From NCBI GenBank assembly GCA_028285545.1, contig JANQPA010000100.1, forward strand, positions 1 to 64,000: 64,000 bases of DNA. The letters run 5' to 3'. Origin of the DNA: Saprospiraceae bacterium (GTDB lineage: Bacteria; Bacteroidota; Bacteroidia; Chitinophagales; Saprospiraceae). Made by a program: the position numbers and the translations under genes. Below are positions 19,182 to 27,326 of this stretch, piece after piece (the stretch's first letter is position 1; each line of letters begins with the position of its first letter). The notes beneath the pieces were generated by a model, which saw only the letters and a program-made list of their open reading frames with translations, had not been told where the DNA came from and ran no database searches.

Positions 19182-19997
19182 TCAAAGGTCCAGCAGCTCC
19201 ACTCTTACATTCTCAGAATCAATTCGAGACACCTCTTTCAACTGCCCTTCTTCAAATAATTTGTCAAAGGTCGTCACATCTTTTGTATCGGGGATGGGTT
19301 TGTAGTTTATGAAATCTGCAAATCGGATACCTTCTATAGTCCTGACATTATAAGCTTCGCGAAAACGAGCACCGCCGCCCTCAACGATATAATTATAGGC
19401 AAGATAATCAAGTGTGTAGGTTTCCTTATTAAACCAATAGACAAATACGTCTTCATGATCTTTTCCGCCTCCTTCTTCATCAAAGGTTATTTGAATTTTA
19501 TGATACTCTGTTCCCTTTATGGTCGATTCTCCTAAATAGGTTTTATTTACAGCACCATCATTTAAATAATAAGGAAGTAAGACAAAGTATAATACCGAAT
19601 TTACAGAATTTGAATAGGCTTTAATTCTATCCTCCGGCAGCTCTGTTTTTTCTCCGTTTATTTCGCGGAAAAAACCATCATTGCTTAAAACATCTCTGAT
19701 GCTGTTATTTTCTTCATCCTCAAAAATGCGCTCATAAGTAAATTTACCTCCTTCACGTCGAGAGGTATAATGTCTGTTTCTAAAATCAAACTCTACAAAA
19801 CTTTTGGTATACAACTCACCGCCATGTCGTTCGATGGCTGCATTAACAATCTTGGATGCTTGATCCAGTTCAGGCTCTACGGCTTCACTAACGGTGGTAG
19901 CTTTAGCATTTTCATCTTCTTTGATTTCTCCCGGAGTGGAATTACATCCCATAACAGTAAAAAAAAGAAGGAAGGTAAATAAATAGGTAAATTTCAT
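19182..19997 (-). CDS. lipoprotein, DUF6503-like
   Basis: A 271-residue secreted lipoprotein with the lipobox VMGC at about residues 15-18. The mature part has a HGGELYTKSFVEFDFRNRHY segment and an EDVFVYWFNKETYTLDYLAY strand region, which recall the Bacteroidota DUF6503 family of outer-membrane-associated lipoproteins. The IVNAAIERHGG start of the domain is typical. Function is unknown; the fold may resemble LolA/LppX-type lipid-binding sheets, but that is a guess. It is monocistronic. Confidence 0.8.
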   Translation of the reverse strand: MKFTYLFTFLLFFTVMGCNSTPGEIKEDENAKATTVSEAVEPELDQASKIVNAAIERHGGELYTKSFVEFDFRNRHYTSRREGGKFTYERIFEDEENNSIRDVLSNDGFFREINGEKTELPEDRIKAYSNSVNSVLYFVLLPYYLNDGAVNKTYLGESTIKGTEYHKIQITFDEEGGGKDHEDVFVYWFNKETYTLDYLAYNYIVEGGGARFREAYNVRTIEGIRFADFINYKPIPDTKDVTTFDKLFEEGQLKEVSRIDSENVRVELLDL

Positions 19998-20150
19998 ATC
20001 TATAGTCTTTTATTTCTATTGAGTTCAAACTTCACTAAAATAAGCAATCGATTTTGTCCGACAAATGACAGGATTTGTCAAGACCTCATTTAACAAGAAT
20101 ATTGCAAGTTAAATATTTGTTAATCAATGCTATACCTTCCAATTTAGGAT

Positions 20151-20837
20151 TTACATTTCAGTTGTAAAGACCATAAAATCGTAAATCAACAACAAACTAT
20201 CCTCAAAATAATGTTTTCCTTCTTCAAGACGATTTTGATGAAGGGTCATTAAGTCCTCTTCTTTTTTCATCAGTTTGAAAACTGTGCGACTTACCTTAAC
20301 AAATCTCTCAAAGTCATTTACTTCTGGTAGGTTCACTACCCCCATTTTTTCTAAAAAAAGTCGGAAAACCTGGTAGCGATAATAAGCATATTGGTCTGGA
20401 AATCGAAAGCTTAGATACAGTGAGATCATTTGATAGCCATCATCATGAAAGTGGCTGTTTTCAATACTATGTGGCTTTTGACTTTTATATTCTTGCAATA
20501 GTTGATCGCAATAAAATATAAATCTATCTATTCGCCCATCGATAGTTTTGTCTTCATTGAATAAATCCCCAAACATTTGAAGAAAAAAATCTGGAGCCAT
20601 TTCAATAAACTTCAGCATCATTTCCTTGGGTTCATAGGCTTCCCTACGCCAAAGTCTTCTGGTAGTGCTATTTTGAAAACTTTGGTCAAACATTGCTACT
20701 AATTCTGTAGTTTCCAAATCCCAAAATTCCTGAAAAATCCGTTGAGATTCCCAAACATAAAGTCGTTTACCCGAATCAGAGGAGGACAAAAATTTCTTAT
20801 ATTTTTCAAATGCCTGTCGGAGAAGGTTCAATTGCAT
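20151..20837 (-). CDS. orphan protein resembling the McrB-type ATPase N-terminal domain
   Basis: A 228-residue helical cytoplasmic protein with no signal peptide. The pattern YVWESQRIFQEFWDLE, then MFDQSF, a LFNEDKTIDGRIDRFIFYCD segment, a FHDDGYQMISLYLSFRFPDQ segment and a final LLLIYDF recalls the N-terminal domain that precedes the AAA+ GTPase module in many Bacteroidota McrB-like or type IV restriction proteins. Here it stands alone, with no AAA module in frame or downstream. It could be a remnant, an inhibitor or a substrate-recognition protein. The resemblance is from memory and moderate. Confidence 0.6.
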   Translation of the reverse strand: MQLNLLRQAFEKYKKFLSSSDSGKRLYVWESQRIFQEFWDLETTELVAMFDQSFQNSTTRRLWRREAYEPKEMMLKFIEMAPDFFLQMFGDLFNEDKTIDGRIDRFIFYCDQLLQEYKSQKPHSIENSHFHDDGYQMISLYLSFRFPDQYAYYRYQVFRLFLEKMGVVNLPEVNDFERFVKVSRTVFKLMKKEEDLMTLHQNRLEEGKHYFEDSLLLIYDFMVFTTEM

Positions 20838-20862
20838 TTTTAACTTCCGTTTAAATATTTAA

Positions 20863-20935
20863 TAGTGTCGAGTAATGAGTGACGAGTCATATTATCCAGT
20901 TATTCATCATTCAAAATTTGTCATTCAAAATTCAC
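20863..20935. repeat. word-repeat hairpin (GAGTNATGAGTGACGAG type)
   Basis: The left arm, with GAGTAATGAGTGACGAGT at about 20869-20887, faces ATTCATCATTCAAAATTTGTCATTCA at about 20902-20929. It is an imperfect stem of the same style as the other repeat hairpins in the window and lies before the McrB-domain-like gene. Confidence 0.5.
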
Positions 20936-21091
20936 CCCAATAGAAAATAAATTATCAGACAAATTTCCCAATTCAGCAAAAATAAGCCCAAGTTTGGTAT
21001 TTTTATCTGATAATTTATATAGCAAGCCTATCAGACTTGCAAAGCTTCGTTTTTTTTTATATCCTTCAACCGTACAAAAACCAATAAAACA

Positions 21092-22132
21092 ATGGGATTT
21101 TTTAATGAAATAAAAAAAGTGCTCTTTGGAGCTAAAGCCGTTTCCAAAAATGCAGCCAGGAAGGCAGCCAAAGCTGGAAAAGAAGCTGGTGAAGACCTAG
21201 TAGAAAAAACTACTGAATTTTTTAGTGACGCCAAAGAAGTAGCAGAAGATATTGGTGACAATATTATGGATAAGGTTGAAGATATTGGAGAAAATATTGC
21301 TGAAAAAGCCGAAGATATTCTTCACAAAGCCAAAAAGGTTGGAGGAGATGTAGTCGAAAAAGCAGGTGATGCCTTTGAAAGTACAAAAGAAAAAACCGAA
21401 GATCTGGTAGAAGATATCTGGGACGGTGTTAATAAAGACCGTGAAGATCCCGTCCAAGAGGATTTAAGTCAAAATAAATTTTCATCTGTATCTGAAGATT
21501 CACCTATTGAAGATATTTCTTTTGAAGACGTAGATGAACCTGAAGAAAAAAAGCCTAAGAAAAAGAGTAAACTCCGTGAATTAGGGGAAGATGTAGCTGA
21601 AAAGGGAGGGGCATTAGCCGAAGAAGTGGGCAAAAAAGTATTGGATACTTCTGAAAAAGTAGGAGATAAGTTTTTCGATACTGCCGAAAAAGTAGGAGGC
21701 AAAATTATGGATGCCGGTGGAAAGGCTTTTGAAAAAGCTAAAGAGTTCACTGAAAAACTGATGGATGAAGCTGATGAGGCTGCCGCCAAAGCAAAAGAAG
21801 AAGCCGATAAAGAAAATATAGAAAGTATTATCGATAAAGCCCGAGAGATGGGCGAAAAGATTGAAGAAAAAGCCAGAGACAAAGATCGCCAATTTACTGA
21901 CTCCGTTAAAGAAGCAAAAGAAAGCAGCCTGCTCGATGGCTCTGATGATTTCTTTGAAAAGGCTCAACGTTTTGCTGATGGAGATTATCATATGGAAGGT
22001 AAAAAGCCCAAAATTCAGAAAGATCCTGATTATGAGCCCAAACCAAAATCTGAAGGTACAGTGGCAGGTTTTGAGGATCTCGATGGCGATGGTGACGAAA
22101 TTATCGATGACGCTATCATTGACGAAGATTAA
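21092..22132 (+). CDS. Lys/Glu/Ala-rich coiled repeat protein
   Basis: A 346-residue, very charged, low-complexity protein with no signal peptide or membrane helix. It consists largely of amphipathic 11-residue-like repeats (AEKAEDILHKAKKVGGDVVE, DTAEKVGGKIMDAGGKAFEK), broken by acidic linkers (EEKKPKKKSKLRELGEDVAE), and ends in an acidic tail (DGDGDEIIDDAIIDED). The pattern resembles YtxH-like and LEA-like desiccation/stress proteins and apolipoprotein-like helices that lie on membranes. Composition, not homology, supports this. The DLDGDGDEIIDD tail could bind a cation. It is monocistronic with a hairpin terminator right after the stop. Confidence 0.75.
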   Translation: MGFFNEIKKVLFGAKAVSKNAARKAAKAGKEAGEDLVEKTTEFFSDAKEVAEDIGDNIMDKVEDIGENIAEKAEDILHKAKKVGGDVVEKAGDAFESTKEKTEDLVEDIWDGVNKDREDPVQEDLSQNKFSSVSEDSPIEDISFEDVDEPEEKKPKKKSKLRELGEDVAEKGGALAEEVGKKVLDTSEKVGDKFFDTAEKVGGKIMDAGGKAFEKAKEFTEKLMDEADEAAAKAKEEADKENIESIIDKAREMGEKIEEKARDKDRQFTDSVKEAKESSLLDGSDDFFEKAQRFADGDYHMEGKKPKIQKDPDYEPKPKSEGTVAGFEDLDGDGDEIIDDAIIDED

Positions 22133-22143
22133 TTTAGAAAATG

Positions 22144-22172
22144 AAATATGCGGCCGCCAGGTCGTATATTTT
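22144..22172 (+). terminator. terminator of the coiled repeat protein gene
   Basis: AAATATGCGGCC (22144-22155) pairs with GGTCGTATATTT (22160-22171), allowing two G-U pairs, 12 bp after the stop codon. A short T run ends the hairpin. Confidence 0.55.
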
Positions 22173-22174
22173 AC

Positions 22175-22210
22175 AAAAAAAAAGATGCCCGGGGATCGGA
22201 CCCGGCCATC
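22175..22210 (-). terminator. minus-strand intrinsic terminator
   Basis: GATGCCCGGG (22184-22193) and CCCGGCCATC (22201-22210) form a GC-rich stem with one mismatch. On the minus strand nine T residues (22183-22175) follow, the classic form of an intrinsic terminator. The nearest annotated minus-strand gene is far away, so it implies a small transcript from the 22.2-22.7 kb gap. Confidence 0.65.
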
Positions 22211-22241
22211 AAAAACCATCTTTCACCATTTATTCTTCACC

Positions 22242-22310
22242 TCAGGTGTAAACCTGGATATAGTTTCTCTTTTTTGAAGACTCCTGAGATGCTTTAAAAA
22301 AGTCTCTCAT
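22242..22310 (-). CDS. possible 22-residue small ORF with strong Shine-Dalgarno
   Basis: The ATG at 22310-22308 is preceded at about 7 bases by GGGAGG, an unusually good Shine-Dalgarno for Bacteroidota. The frame encodes 22 residues starting MRDFFKASQE and ending with a TGA, 32 bp before a minus-strand terminator. No -7 element is visible upstream, and the peptide matches nothing I recognise. The whole gap 22133-22675 contains otherwise only A/T-rich sequence. It could be chance. Confidence 0.25.
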   Translation of the reverse strand: MRDFFKASQESSKKRNYIQVYT

Positions 22311-22675
22311 AGTATGGCCTCCCTTTTTATATTTTTATTTGTTATTAACGATCTAACATCATTGTAGATTTCTCTTCTTTATCTCTATTTTTTATTGTTT
22401 CATTGGAGAGATTATACAGGGCTTCTTATCTTTTTATTTAGTGGCTCATTGGTAATGATCTTTTTTGGTGATGGATTTCTTTGTGTTATTAATTTTAGAG
22501 AATTACAACTTGTTAGTGGCTCATAATAATTGTTTTGTGTTTTGTTAAATACATCCTTATGACGGGGCTAAATTTACCAGGTCACATTTTATTTTTATTT
22601 TTTTTGATATTTTATCTTTTTTAATGTCAAAATCACTTTCCTTTCAATTTTTTATATTGAGGAAAAATCCTTTTT

Positions 22676-23236
22676 ATGTCGTCCCTCAATAAAGAATGGC
22701 AATGTGTATTAACAGAGTCTGGGCCTGATCTCAAACTTTTTAAAACTCGGTTTGATTTCATGAAAAAACCTGATGATGAGCAAATTCATAAAATGATTAT
22801 TCTGGATTCTCCCGACTCAGCTAATGTTATTGCCCTAACTCCTGAAGGTAAAATTGTTTTTGTTCGTCAATTCCGCTTTGGTATTAAGGAGTTTACAGTA
22901 GAGCTCCCAGGTGGAATAATAGAAACATTTGAGAATCACGAAAAGGGGGTTCAGCGTGAATTAGAAGAAGAAACGGGATATACAGCTCAAAACTGGCAAT
23001 ATTTGGGAAAAGTACCTTCTAATCCTGTATTCATGAATAGCTATATCCATCATTGGGTAGCGGATAATGCTAGATTAACAGGAACTATTAATTGGGATGA
23101 AGCAGAAGAAATGGACCTGATCCTTTATTCCGTAGAGGAAACCAGGAAACTGCTCTATAAGGGATTTTTTCAGCACTCACATACCAGCAATGCACTCATC
23201 TTATTTTTTCAATGGTTAGATAAATCCTCAAATTGA
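22676..23236 (+). CDS. Nudix hydrolase (ADP-ribose pyrophosphatase-like)
   Basis: A 186-residue hydrolase of nucleoside diphosphates linked to another moiety. The Nudix box is complete: Gly80, Glu86, then RELEEETGY at 94-102, with the glutamates that bind Mg2+. The preceding VRQFRFGIKEFTVELPGG segment is typical of ADP-sugar pyrophosphatases such as NudF. Substrate is inferred. Its stop is 6 bp from the HAD gene start, so the two form an operon. Confidence 0.92.
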   Translation: MSSLNKEWQCVLTESGPDLKLFKTRFDFMKKPDDEQIHKMIILDSPDSANVIALTPEGKIVFVRQFRFGIKEFTVELPGGIIETFENHEKGVQRELEEETGYTAQNWQYLGKVPSNPVFMNSYIHHWVADNARLTGTINWDEAEEMDLILYSVEETRKLLYKGFFQHSHTSNALILFFQWLDKSSN

Positions 23237-23242
23237 TATCGC

Positions 23243-23932
23243 ATGGAATTCAAAAATATTCAGGCTATTGTTTTTGATGCTTATGGTACCTTACTTGACA
23301 TTAGTTCCATTGATCAATTATTGAAGGAATTATTTGGTGACAAAGCTAATGACATTGGCAGTCTATGGAGGAAAAAGCAGCTGGAATATACCTGGTTGCG
23401 AACCTTGATGGGTAGATATGTTCATTTCGATACCGTCACTTTGGATGCCTTAAAGTTTGCTTGTCGTTATAATGGAGTTGATTTAAATGAAAAAATGGCT
23501 GAGACATTAATGCAAGCCTACGATGAATTGTCCATTTTTGAAGATGTAAGTCCAGCCCTTAGAAAATTAATGGCAAGATATCGTTTAGCCGTGTTATCAA
23601 ATGCCAATCAAAAAATGCTGGAGAATTCCTTGAAACATAATAAAGTCCATTCCTTGTTTGAGCAAATAATAAGTGTGGAAGAAGCATTGCATTTTAAACC
23701 CAAACCAGTAGTTTATAGAATGGCTGAGCAACAACTGGACCTGAAACGATTTGAGATATTATTCATTTCCTCCAATACCTGGGATGTAGCAGGAGCCAAA
23801 TCTTTTGGATTAAAAGTCGTATGGGGAAACCGATTTAATGGCCAAATGGAGGAATTGAGTTTCGAACCGGACCTCATCGTTGCTGATTTGGAGGAACTGG
23901 CAGCACACCTAATCCTAAAGGAAAATGATTAA
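23243..23932 (+). CDS. HAD hydrolase, haloacid dehalogenase type II
   Basis: A 229-residue HAD phosphatase-fold enzyme. Motif I is FDAYGTLLD at about 11-19 with the nucleophile Asp, motif II is VLSNAN near 118, motif III Lys is in FKPKPVVY near 151, and motif IV is FISSNTWDVAGAKSFG near 174. FDAYGTL and SSNTWDVAGA are the signatures of L-2-haloacid dehalogenases (type II). The physiological substrate could equally be a phosphate ester. It is co-transcribed with the Nudix gene. Confidence 0.9.
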   Translation: MEFKNIQAIVFDAYGTLLDISSIDQLLKELFGDKANDIGSLWRKKQLEYTWLRTLMGRYVHFDTVTLDALKFACRYNGVDLNEKMAETLMQAYDELSIFEDVSPALRKLMARYRLAVLSNANQKMLENSLKHNKVHSLFEQIISVEEALHFKPKPVVYRMAEQQLDLKRFEILFISSNTWDVAGAKSFGLKVVWGNRFNGQMEELSFEPDLIVADLEELAAHLILKEND

Positions 23933-24233
23933 TTTAGGAAATAGGGAACTTAAGTCATATGGAAATAAAATAAATCTAGGCAACAGCTATCTAATTCAAA
24001 AAATGGGAGATAATTGGAGACAAATTGATAATAAGTAGAGATATATTGTTTTTTATAGTTGTACATTAACAAAAAAGCATTGGATAATGCTATTAAACCT
24101 AAGTATTATTAAAACAACTTGACAATTTATTTCCATTTATCTCTATCCTTTTCTGTTTTAAAGAAAATGAGAAAAATTTGAGATGATTTATTCTTCTTAT
24201 AGGTCTATATATTTATTTTAACAACGAAATCAC
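23933..24233. repeat. gap with imperfect GGAGATA-word hairpin
   Basis: GGAGATAATTGGAGACAAATTG (about 24006-24027) and the complement-like text CAATTTATTTCCATTTATCTC (about 24123-24143) make an imperfect stem. The word resembles that of the repeat at 59846-59955. I see no gene and no clear promoter in this stretch. Confidence 0.4.
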
Positions 24234-26093
24234 ATGAAGAAGCAACATTTTATTCTCGCTCTAACCTTTTTATTTCTTTCGCCAATTCTGATTATTAAGG
24301 CACAATCTACTCAAAAACCTGTCTTACATGCCCGCCATTGGGTGGCCATCACAGGTAAACCTCTAGCGGCAACTGCCGGAGCCAATATTTTCCAACAAGG
24401 AGGAAATGCTGTAGATGCCGCCTGTGCTATGCTTGGAGCCACTAGTACCATGTGGGATGTTTTAAGCTGGGGAGGTGAAACACAAGCATTGATTTATAAT
24501 CCAAATAGCAAAAAGGTAATAGGAATTAATGCTTTAGGAGTTGCTCCAACAGGAGCTACGCCTGAATTTTTTAAAGGCAAAGACATGAAGTATCCTCCTC
24601 AGTTTGGTCCTTTAGCCGCTGTCACCCCTGGAACTCCGGGAGGATTATTCACCATGTTAGCCGAATATGGGACCATGAGTCTGGCCCAAGTACTGGCTCC
24701 TTCTATACAAATGGCTGAAGGATATCCGATAGAGGCACAAACGGCCAACAGAATTGAAGGTGCTAAAAAACGCATCAAAGAATGGCCATACTCCAAAAAG
24801 ATTTTCCTCACTCATTTAGGAGAAGATCGGGAAGCTCCACACGCAGGGGAAATTTTTGTCCAATCGGATCTTAAAAAGACACTGGAAAAATTAGTAGAGG
24901 CTGAACAAGAAGCCCTGAAAGCGGGGAAATCCAGAAAAGAAGCCATTTATGCCGCCTATGATCGCTTCTATAAAGGAGATATTGCAAAGGAATTTGTCCG
25001 TGGTTGTCAAGAACAAGGTGGTTTAATAACTATGGAAGATCTAGCCAATTGGAAAGTGTATATTGAAGAGCCCGAGCAAACAAATTACAAAGGTATTGAT
25101 GTTTACAAACTGACCTCCTGGGTTCAAGGGCCCGTTATGCTCCAGGCTCTAAATATGCTGGAAAACCTAGATTTAAAAAGTATGGGTTACAATTCAACTA
25201 AATACATCCATACCCTTTATCAGGTGATGAATCTGGCATTTGCAGACCGCGACTTTTATTATGGTGATCCTTATTATCCACCTAAAGAACCTATGCAAGG
25301 ACTTTTGTCTAAAGAATATGCTAAGGAGCGTGTTAAGCTAATTAACTGGGAAAAAAATGATGCTAAAGCAGCTCCTGGTGATCCTTATCCATTTCAGGGA
25401 TCTGAGGTTAATCCTTTTTTAGCTCTTCTTAAAAAGTGGGGAGGAAGAGCCAATTTAGATCGCTCTAATCTGCCTGCGGATATAGATAAATTTACACAAG
25501 AAAATTACCTGGCAGGAACCACCTCCATACAAGCTGTCGATAAAGATGGTTGGGTAGTCAGTATTACCCCAAGTGGCGGATGGGTACCTGCTGTAGTTGC
25601 CGGGAATACAGGAGTGGGTATGAGTCAGCGTATGCAAAGCTTTGTATTGGATGCAGCTGAAAATCCTTATAATGTGGTAGAACCAGGGAAACGCCCCAGA
25701 GCAACCCTTACCCCAAGTATGGCTTTAAAAGATGGCAGACCCTATATTTCCTTTGCCGTACAAGCTGGAGATACACAGGATCAAAACCTACTGCAATTAT
25801 TCCTGAATATGGTTGAATGGGACATGAATGTCCAGGAAGCTTGTGAAGCAGCTAATATTACCAGCTATCAGATGCATGGTTCGTTTGGAGAACATAAAAC
25901 GGAACCAGGTAGACTCTTATTAAATAGTAACACCCCCGATTGGACCAGGAAGGAATTGAGAAAAATGGGTTATCGCCTTGAATTTCGTGATCGCACCTCC
26001 GGCCCTCTGAATGCCGTTTATTTTGATTGGATAAATGGTAGTTTTTGGGGAGGCTCCAGTAATTATGGTGAAGATTATGGCATAGGATGGTAA
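24234..26093 (+). CDS. exported gamma-glutamyltransferase family protein
   Basis: A 619-residue protein of the Ntn-hydrolase gamma-glutamyltransferase family, with a signal peptide (ending near IKAQ). The large-subunit part starts with QGGNAVDAACAMLGATSTM. The predicted autocleavage and catalytic Thr is in LAGTTSIQAVDKDG (Thr429/Thr430), followed by a SGGWVPAVVAGNTGVGMSQR region and PGKRPRATLTPSMALKDGRP. It is longer than the canonical enzyme and closer to the acylase/FwrA-like branch, so glutathione may not be the substrate. It converges with the thioesterase gene. A second, more typical paralogue lies at 50219. Confidence 0.9.
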   Translation: MKKQHFILALTFLFLSPILIIKAQSTQKPVLHARHWVAITGKPLAATAGANIFQQGGNAVDAACAMLGATSTMWDVLSWGGETQALIYNPNSKKVIGINALGVAPTGATPEFFKGKDMKYPPQFGPLAAVTPGTPGGLFTMLAEYGTMSLAQVLAPSIQMAEGYPIEAQTANRIEGAKKRIKEWPYSKKIFLTHLGEDREAPHAGEIFVQSDLKKTLEKLVEAEQEALKAGKSRKEAIYAAYDRFYKGDIAKEFVRGCQEQGGLITMEDLANWKVYIEEPEQTNYKGIDVYKLTSWVQGPVMLQALNMLENLDLKSMGYNSTKYIHTLYQVMNLAFADRDFYYGDPYYPPKEPMQGLLSKEYAKERVKLINWEKNDAKAAPGDPYPFQGSEVNPFLALLKKWGGRANLDRSNLPADIDKFTQENYLAGTTSIQAVDKDGWVVSITPSGGWVPAVVAGNTGVGMSQRMQSFVLDAAENPYNVVEPGKRPRATLTPSMALKDGRPYISFAVQAGDTQDQNLLQLFLNMVEWDMNVQEACEAANITSYQMHGSFGEHKTEPGRLLLNSNTPDWTRKELRKMGYRLEFRDRTSGPLNAVYFDWINGSFWGGSSNYGEDYGIGW

Positions 26094-26105
26094 TTTAAAT
26101 TATAA

Positions 26106-26133
26106 AAATTCTGGTCCGGCCGGACCAGAATTT
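26106..26133. terminator. bidirectional palindromic terminator
   Basis: AAATTCTGGTCCGG (26106-26119) and CCGGACCAGAATTT (26120-26133) are perfect complements between two convergent genes, touching the thioesterase stop codon. Confidence 0.8.
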
Positions 26134-26556
26134 CTATATACTCCACTCATTACTCTTTCTATACACCGTCCCTTTAAATGAAGCAACCAATTCCTTATCT
26201 TCTTTAACTACTCTTACATTATAAACTGCAATTTTATGATTCAGATGTTCCTCAGAGGCCTCAGCTAAAATCACCTCCTCTGCTTTTAAGGCTTGCAGGT
26301 GATTGATTTCACAATGAATGGACACCGCATGGCGTCCCCTTGAATTTGAGGCAAAAGCGAAAGCACTGTCGGCAAGGGAAAAGGTAATTCCACCATGAGC
26401 TATATAAAAACCATTAAGCATTTCCTGTCGAATAGTCATCTTTAAAAGACAATAACCAGCTCTCATCTCTATCAACTCCACTCCCAGCCATTTACTGAAA
26501 GCATCATGTTCAAGCATTTTGTGGGCGATTTCCAATGCCTTGGAATCTTCATTCAT
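26134..26556 (-). CDS. PaaI-family hotdog thioesterase
   Basis: A 140-residue acyl-CoA thioesterase-like protein. The frame is open to 26598, but the Met at 26556 (MNEDSKALEIAHKMLEHD) gives the usual PaaI length, so I prefer it. The hotdog core is clear: FSKWLGVELIEMRAGYCLLK, the catalytic-loop motif NGFYIAHGGITFSLADSAFAFASN, then SIHCEINHLQA. PaaI hydrolyses ring-hydroxylated phenylacetyl-CoA; here no phenylacetate genes are near, so the substrate is open. Converges with the gamma-glutamyltransferase gene. Confidence 0.9.
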   Translation of the reverse strand: MNEDSKALEIAHKMLEHDAFSKWLGVELIEMRAGYCLLKMTIRQEMLNGFYIAHGGITFSLADSAFAFASNSRGRHAVSIHCEINHLQALKAEEVILAEASEEHLNHKIAVYNVRVVKEDKELVASFKGTVYRKSNEWSI

Positions 26557-26630
26557 ATTAGTTATTTTTAGTTTATGACTACAAAATATAATTTTCAAAA
26601 ATAAAAGACCGTTAATTTAATCGGACACAA

Positions 26631-26731
26631 GTAGAAAGTAAAAGGTATAAAGACTTTCCATTTTCTTGAATTGGAAATGATTATAATTATAGATAAAATA
26701 GTCCTTATACTTTCTACCATTTGCTTTCTAC
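26631..26731. repeat. word-repeat hairpin (GTAGAAAG type)
   Basis: GTAGAAAGTAAAAGG at 26631-26645 starts the left arm, and the right arm (26701-26731) contains its complement (CTTTCTACCATTTGCTTTC). The two arms pair over about 25-30 bp with small gaps. The same word forms the hairpin at 46891-46968. It lies between the thioesterase and sigma-factor starts. Confidence 0.75.
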
Positions 26732-26789
26732 TAATTTTAAGTCCTCAATCAATTTAAAAAATTCAATTTATTGCATTAACTTTACGCTT

Positions 26790-27326
26790 GTGACTGAGAG
26801 AGAGCTAATAAATGGCTGTTTGCGTGAGAATAAAAAGTGTCAACAAGAACTTTTTAGGCGCTACGCAGGAAAAATGATGGCTATTTGTATGCGCTACGGT
26901 CGTCACAGAATGGAAGCTGAAGATCTTCTTCAAGATGCTTTCATCAAGGTATTTGATAATTTGTCTAAATTCAAATACAAAGGATCACTAGAAGGTTGGA
27001 TCCGCCGAATAGTGATCAATACGGCTTTAAAAGCCTACGGTAAAAAAAGCTTCCAAAATGAACAGATTGGAATAGAAGTCCACACTGATAGTCCAATTGA
27101 ACCAAGCATTTTGGCCTCCTTAAATGAAGCAGCATTGCTCAAACTGGTGTCTCGTCTTCCCGATGGTTACCGCATCGTGTTCAACCTCTATGCTATTGAA
27201 GGCTATAGTCATAAAGAAATAGCCGATTTACTTGGAATCCAGGAAAGTACTTCCAGATCCCAACTGGTAAAAGCCAGAAAGTTATTGCAAAATCAAATTG
27301 AGCAATTAAAAAAGATAGCTGTATGA
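26790..27326 (+). CDS. ECF-type RNA polymerase sigma factor
   Basis: A 178-residue sigma-70 family factor from the GTG at 26790 (VTERELINGCLREN). The frame is open upstream to 26721, but the typical ECF start fits the GTG better. Region 2 covers the first 90 residues (LFRRYAGKMMAICMRYGR, EDLLQDAFIKVFDNL). Region 4 lies near the end (LPDGYRIVFNLYAIEGYSHK, then EIADLLGIQESTSRSQL). It belongs to the Bacteroidota ECF group paired with membrane-anchored partners. Its end overlaps by four bases the start of the next gene, which looks like that partner. Confidence 0.93.
   Translation: MTERELINGCLRENKKCQQELFRRYAGKMMAICMRYGRHRMEAEDLLQDAFIKVFDNLSKFKYKGSLEGWIRRIVINTALKAYGKKSFQNEQIGIEVHTDSPIEPSILASLNEAALLKLVSRLPDGYRIVFNLYAIEGYSHKEIADLLGIQESTSRSQLVKARKLLQNQIEQLKKIAV

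Noticed and set aside
21614-22219. 201-residue hydrophobic frame on the minus strand opposite the Lys/Glu-rich gene
   Set aside because: It is the complement of GAA/AAA codons, which reads as Phe/Leu/Ser; the composition is an artefact of the real gene on the plus strand.
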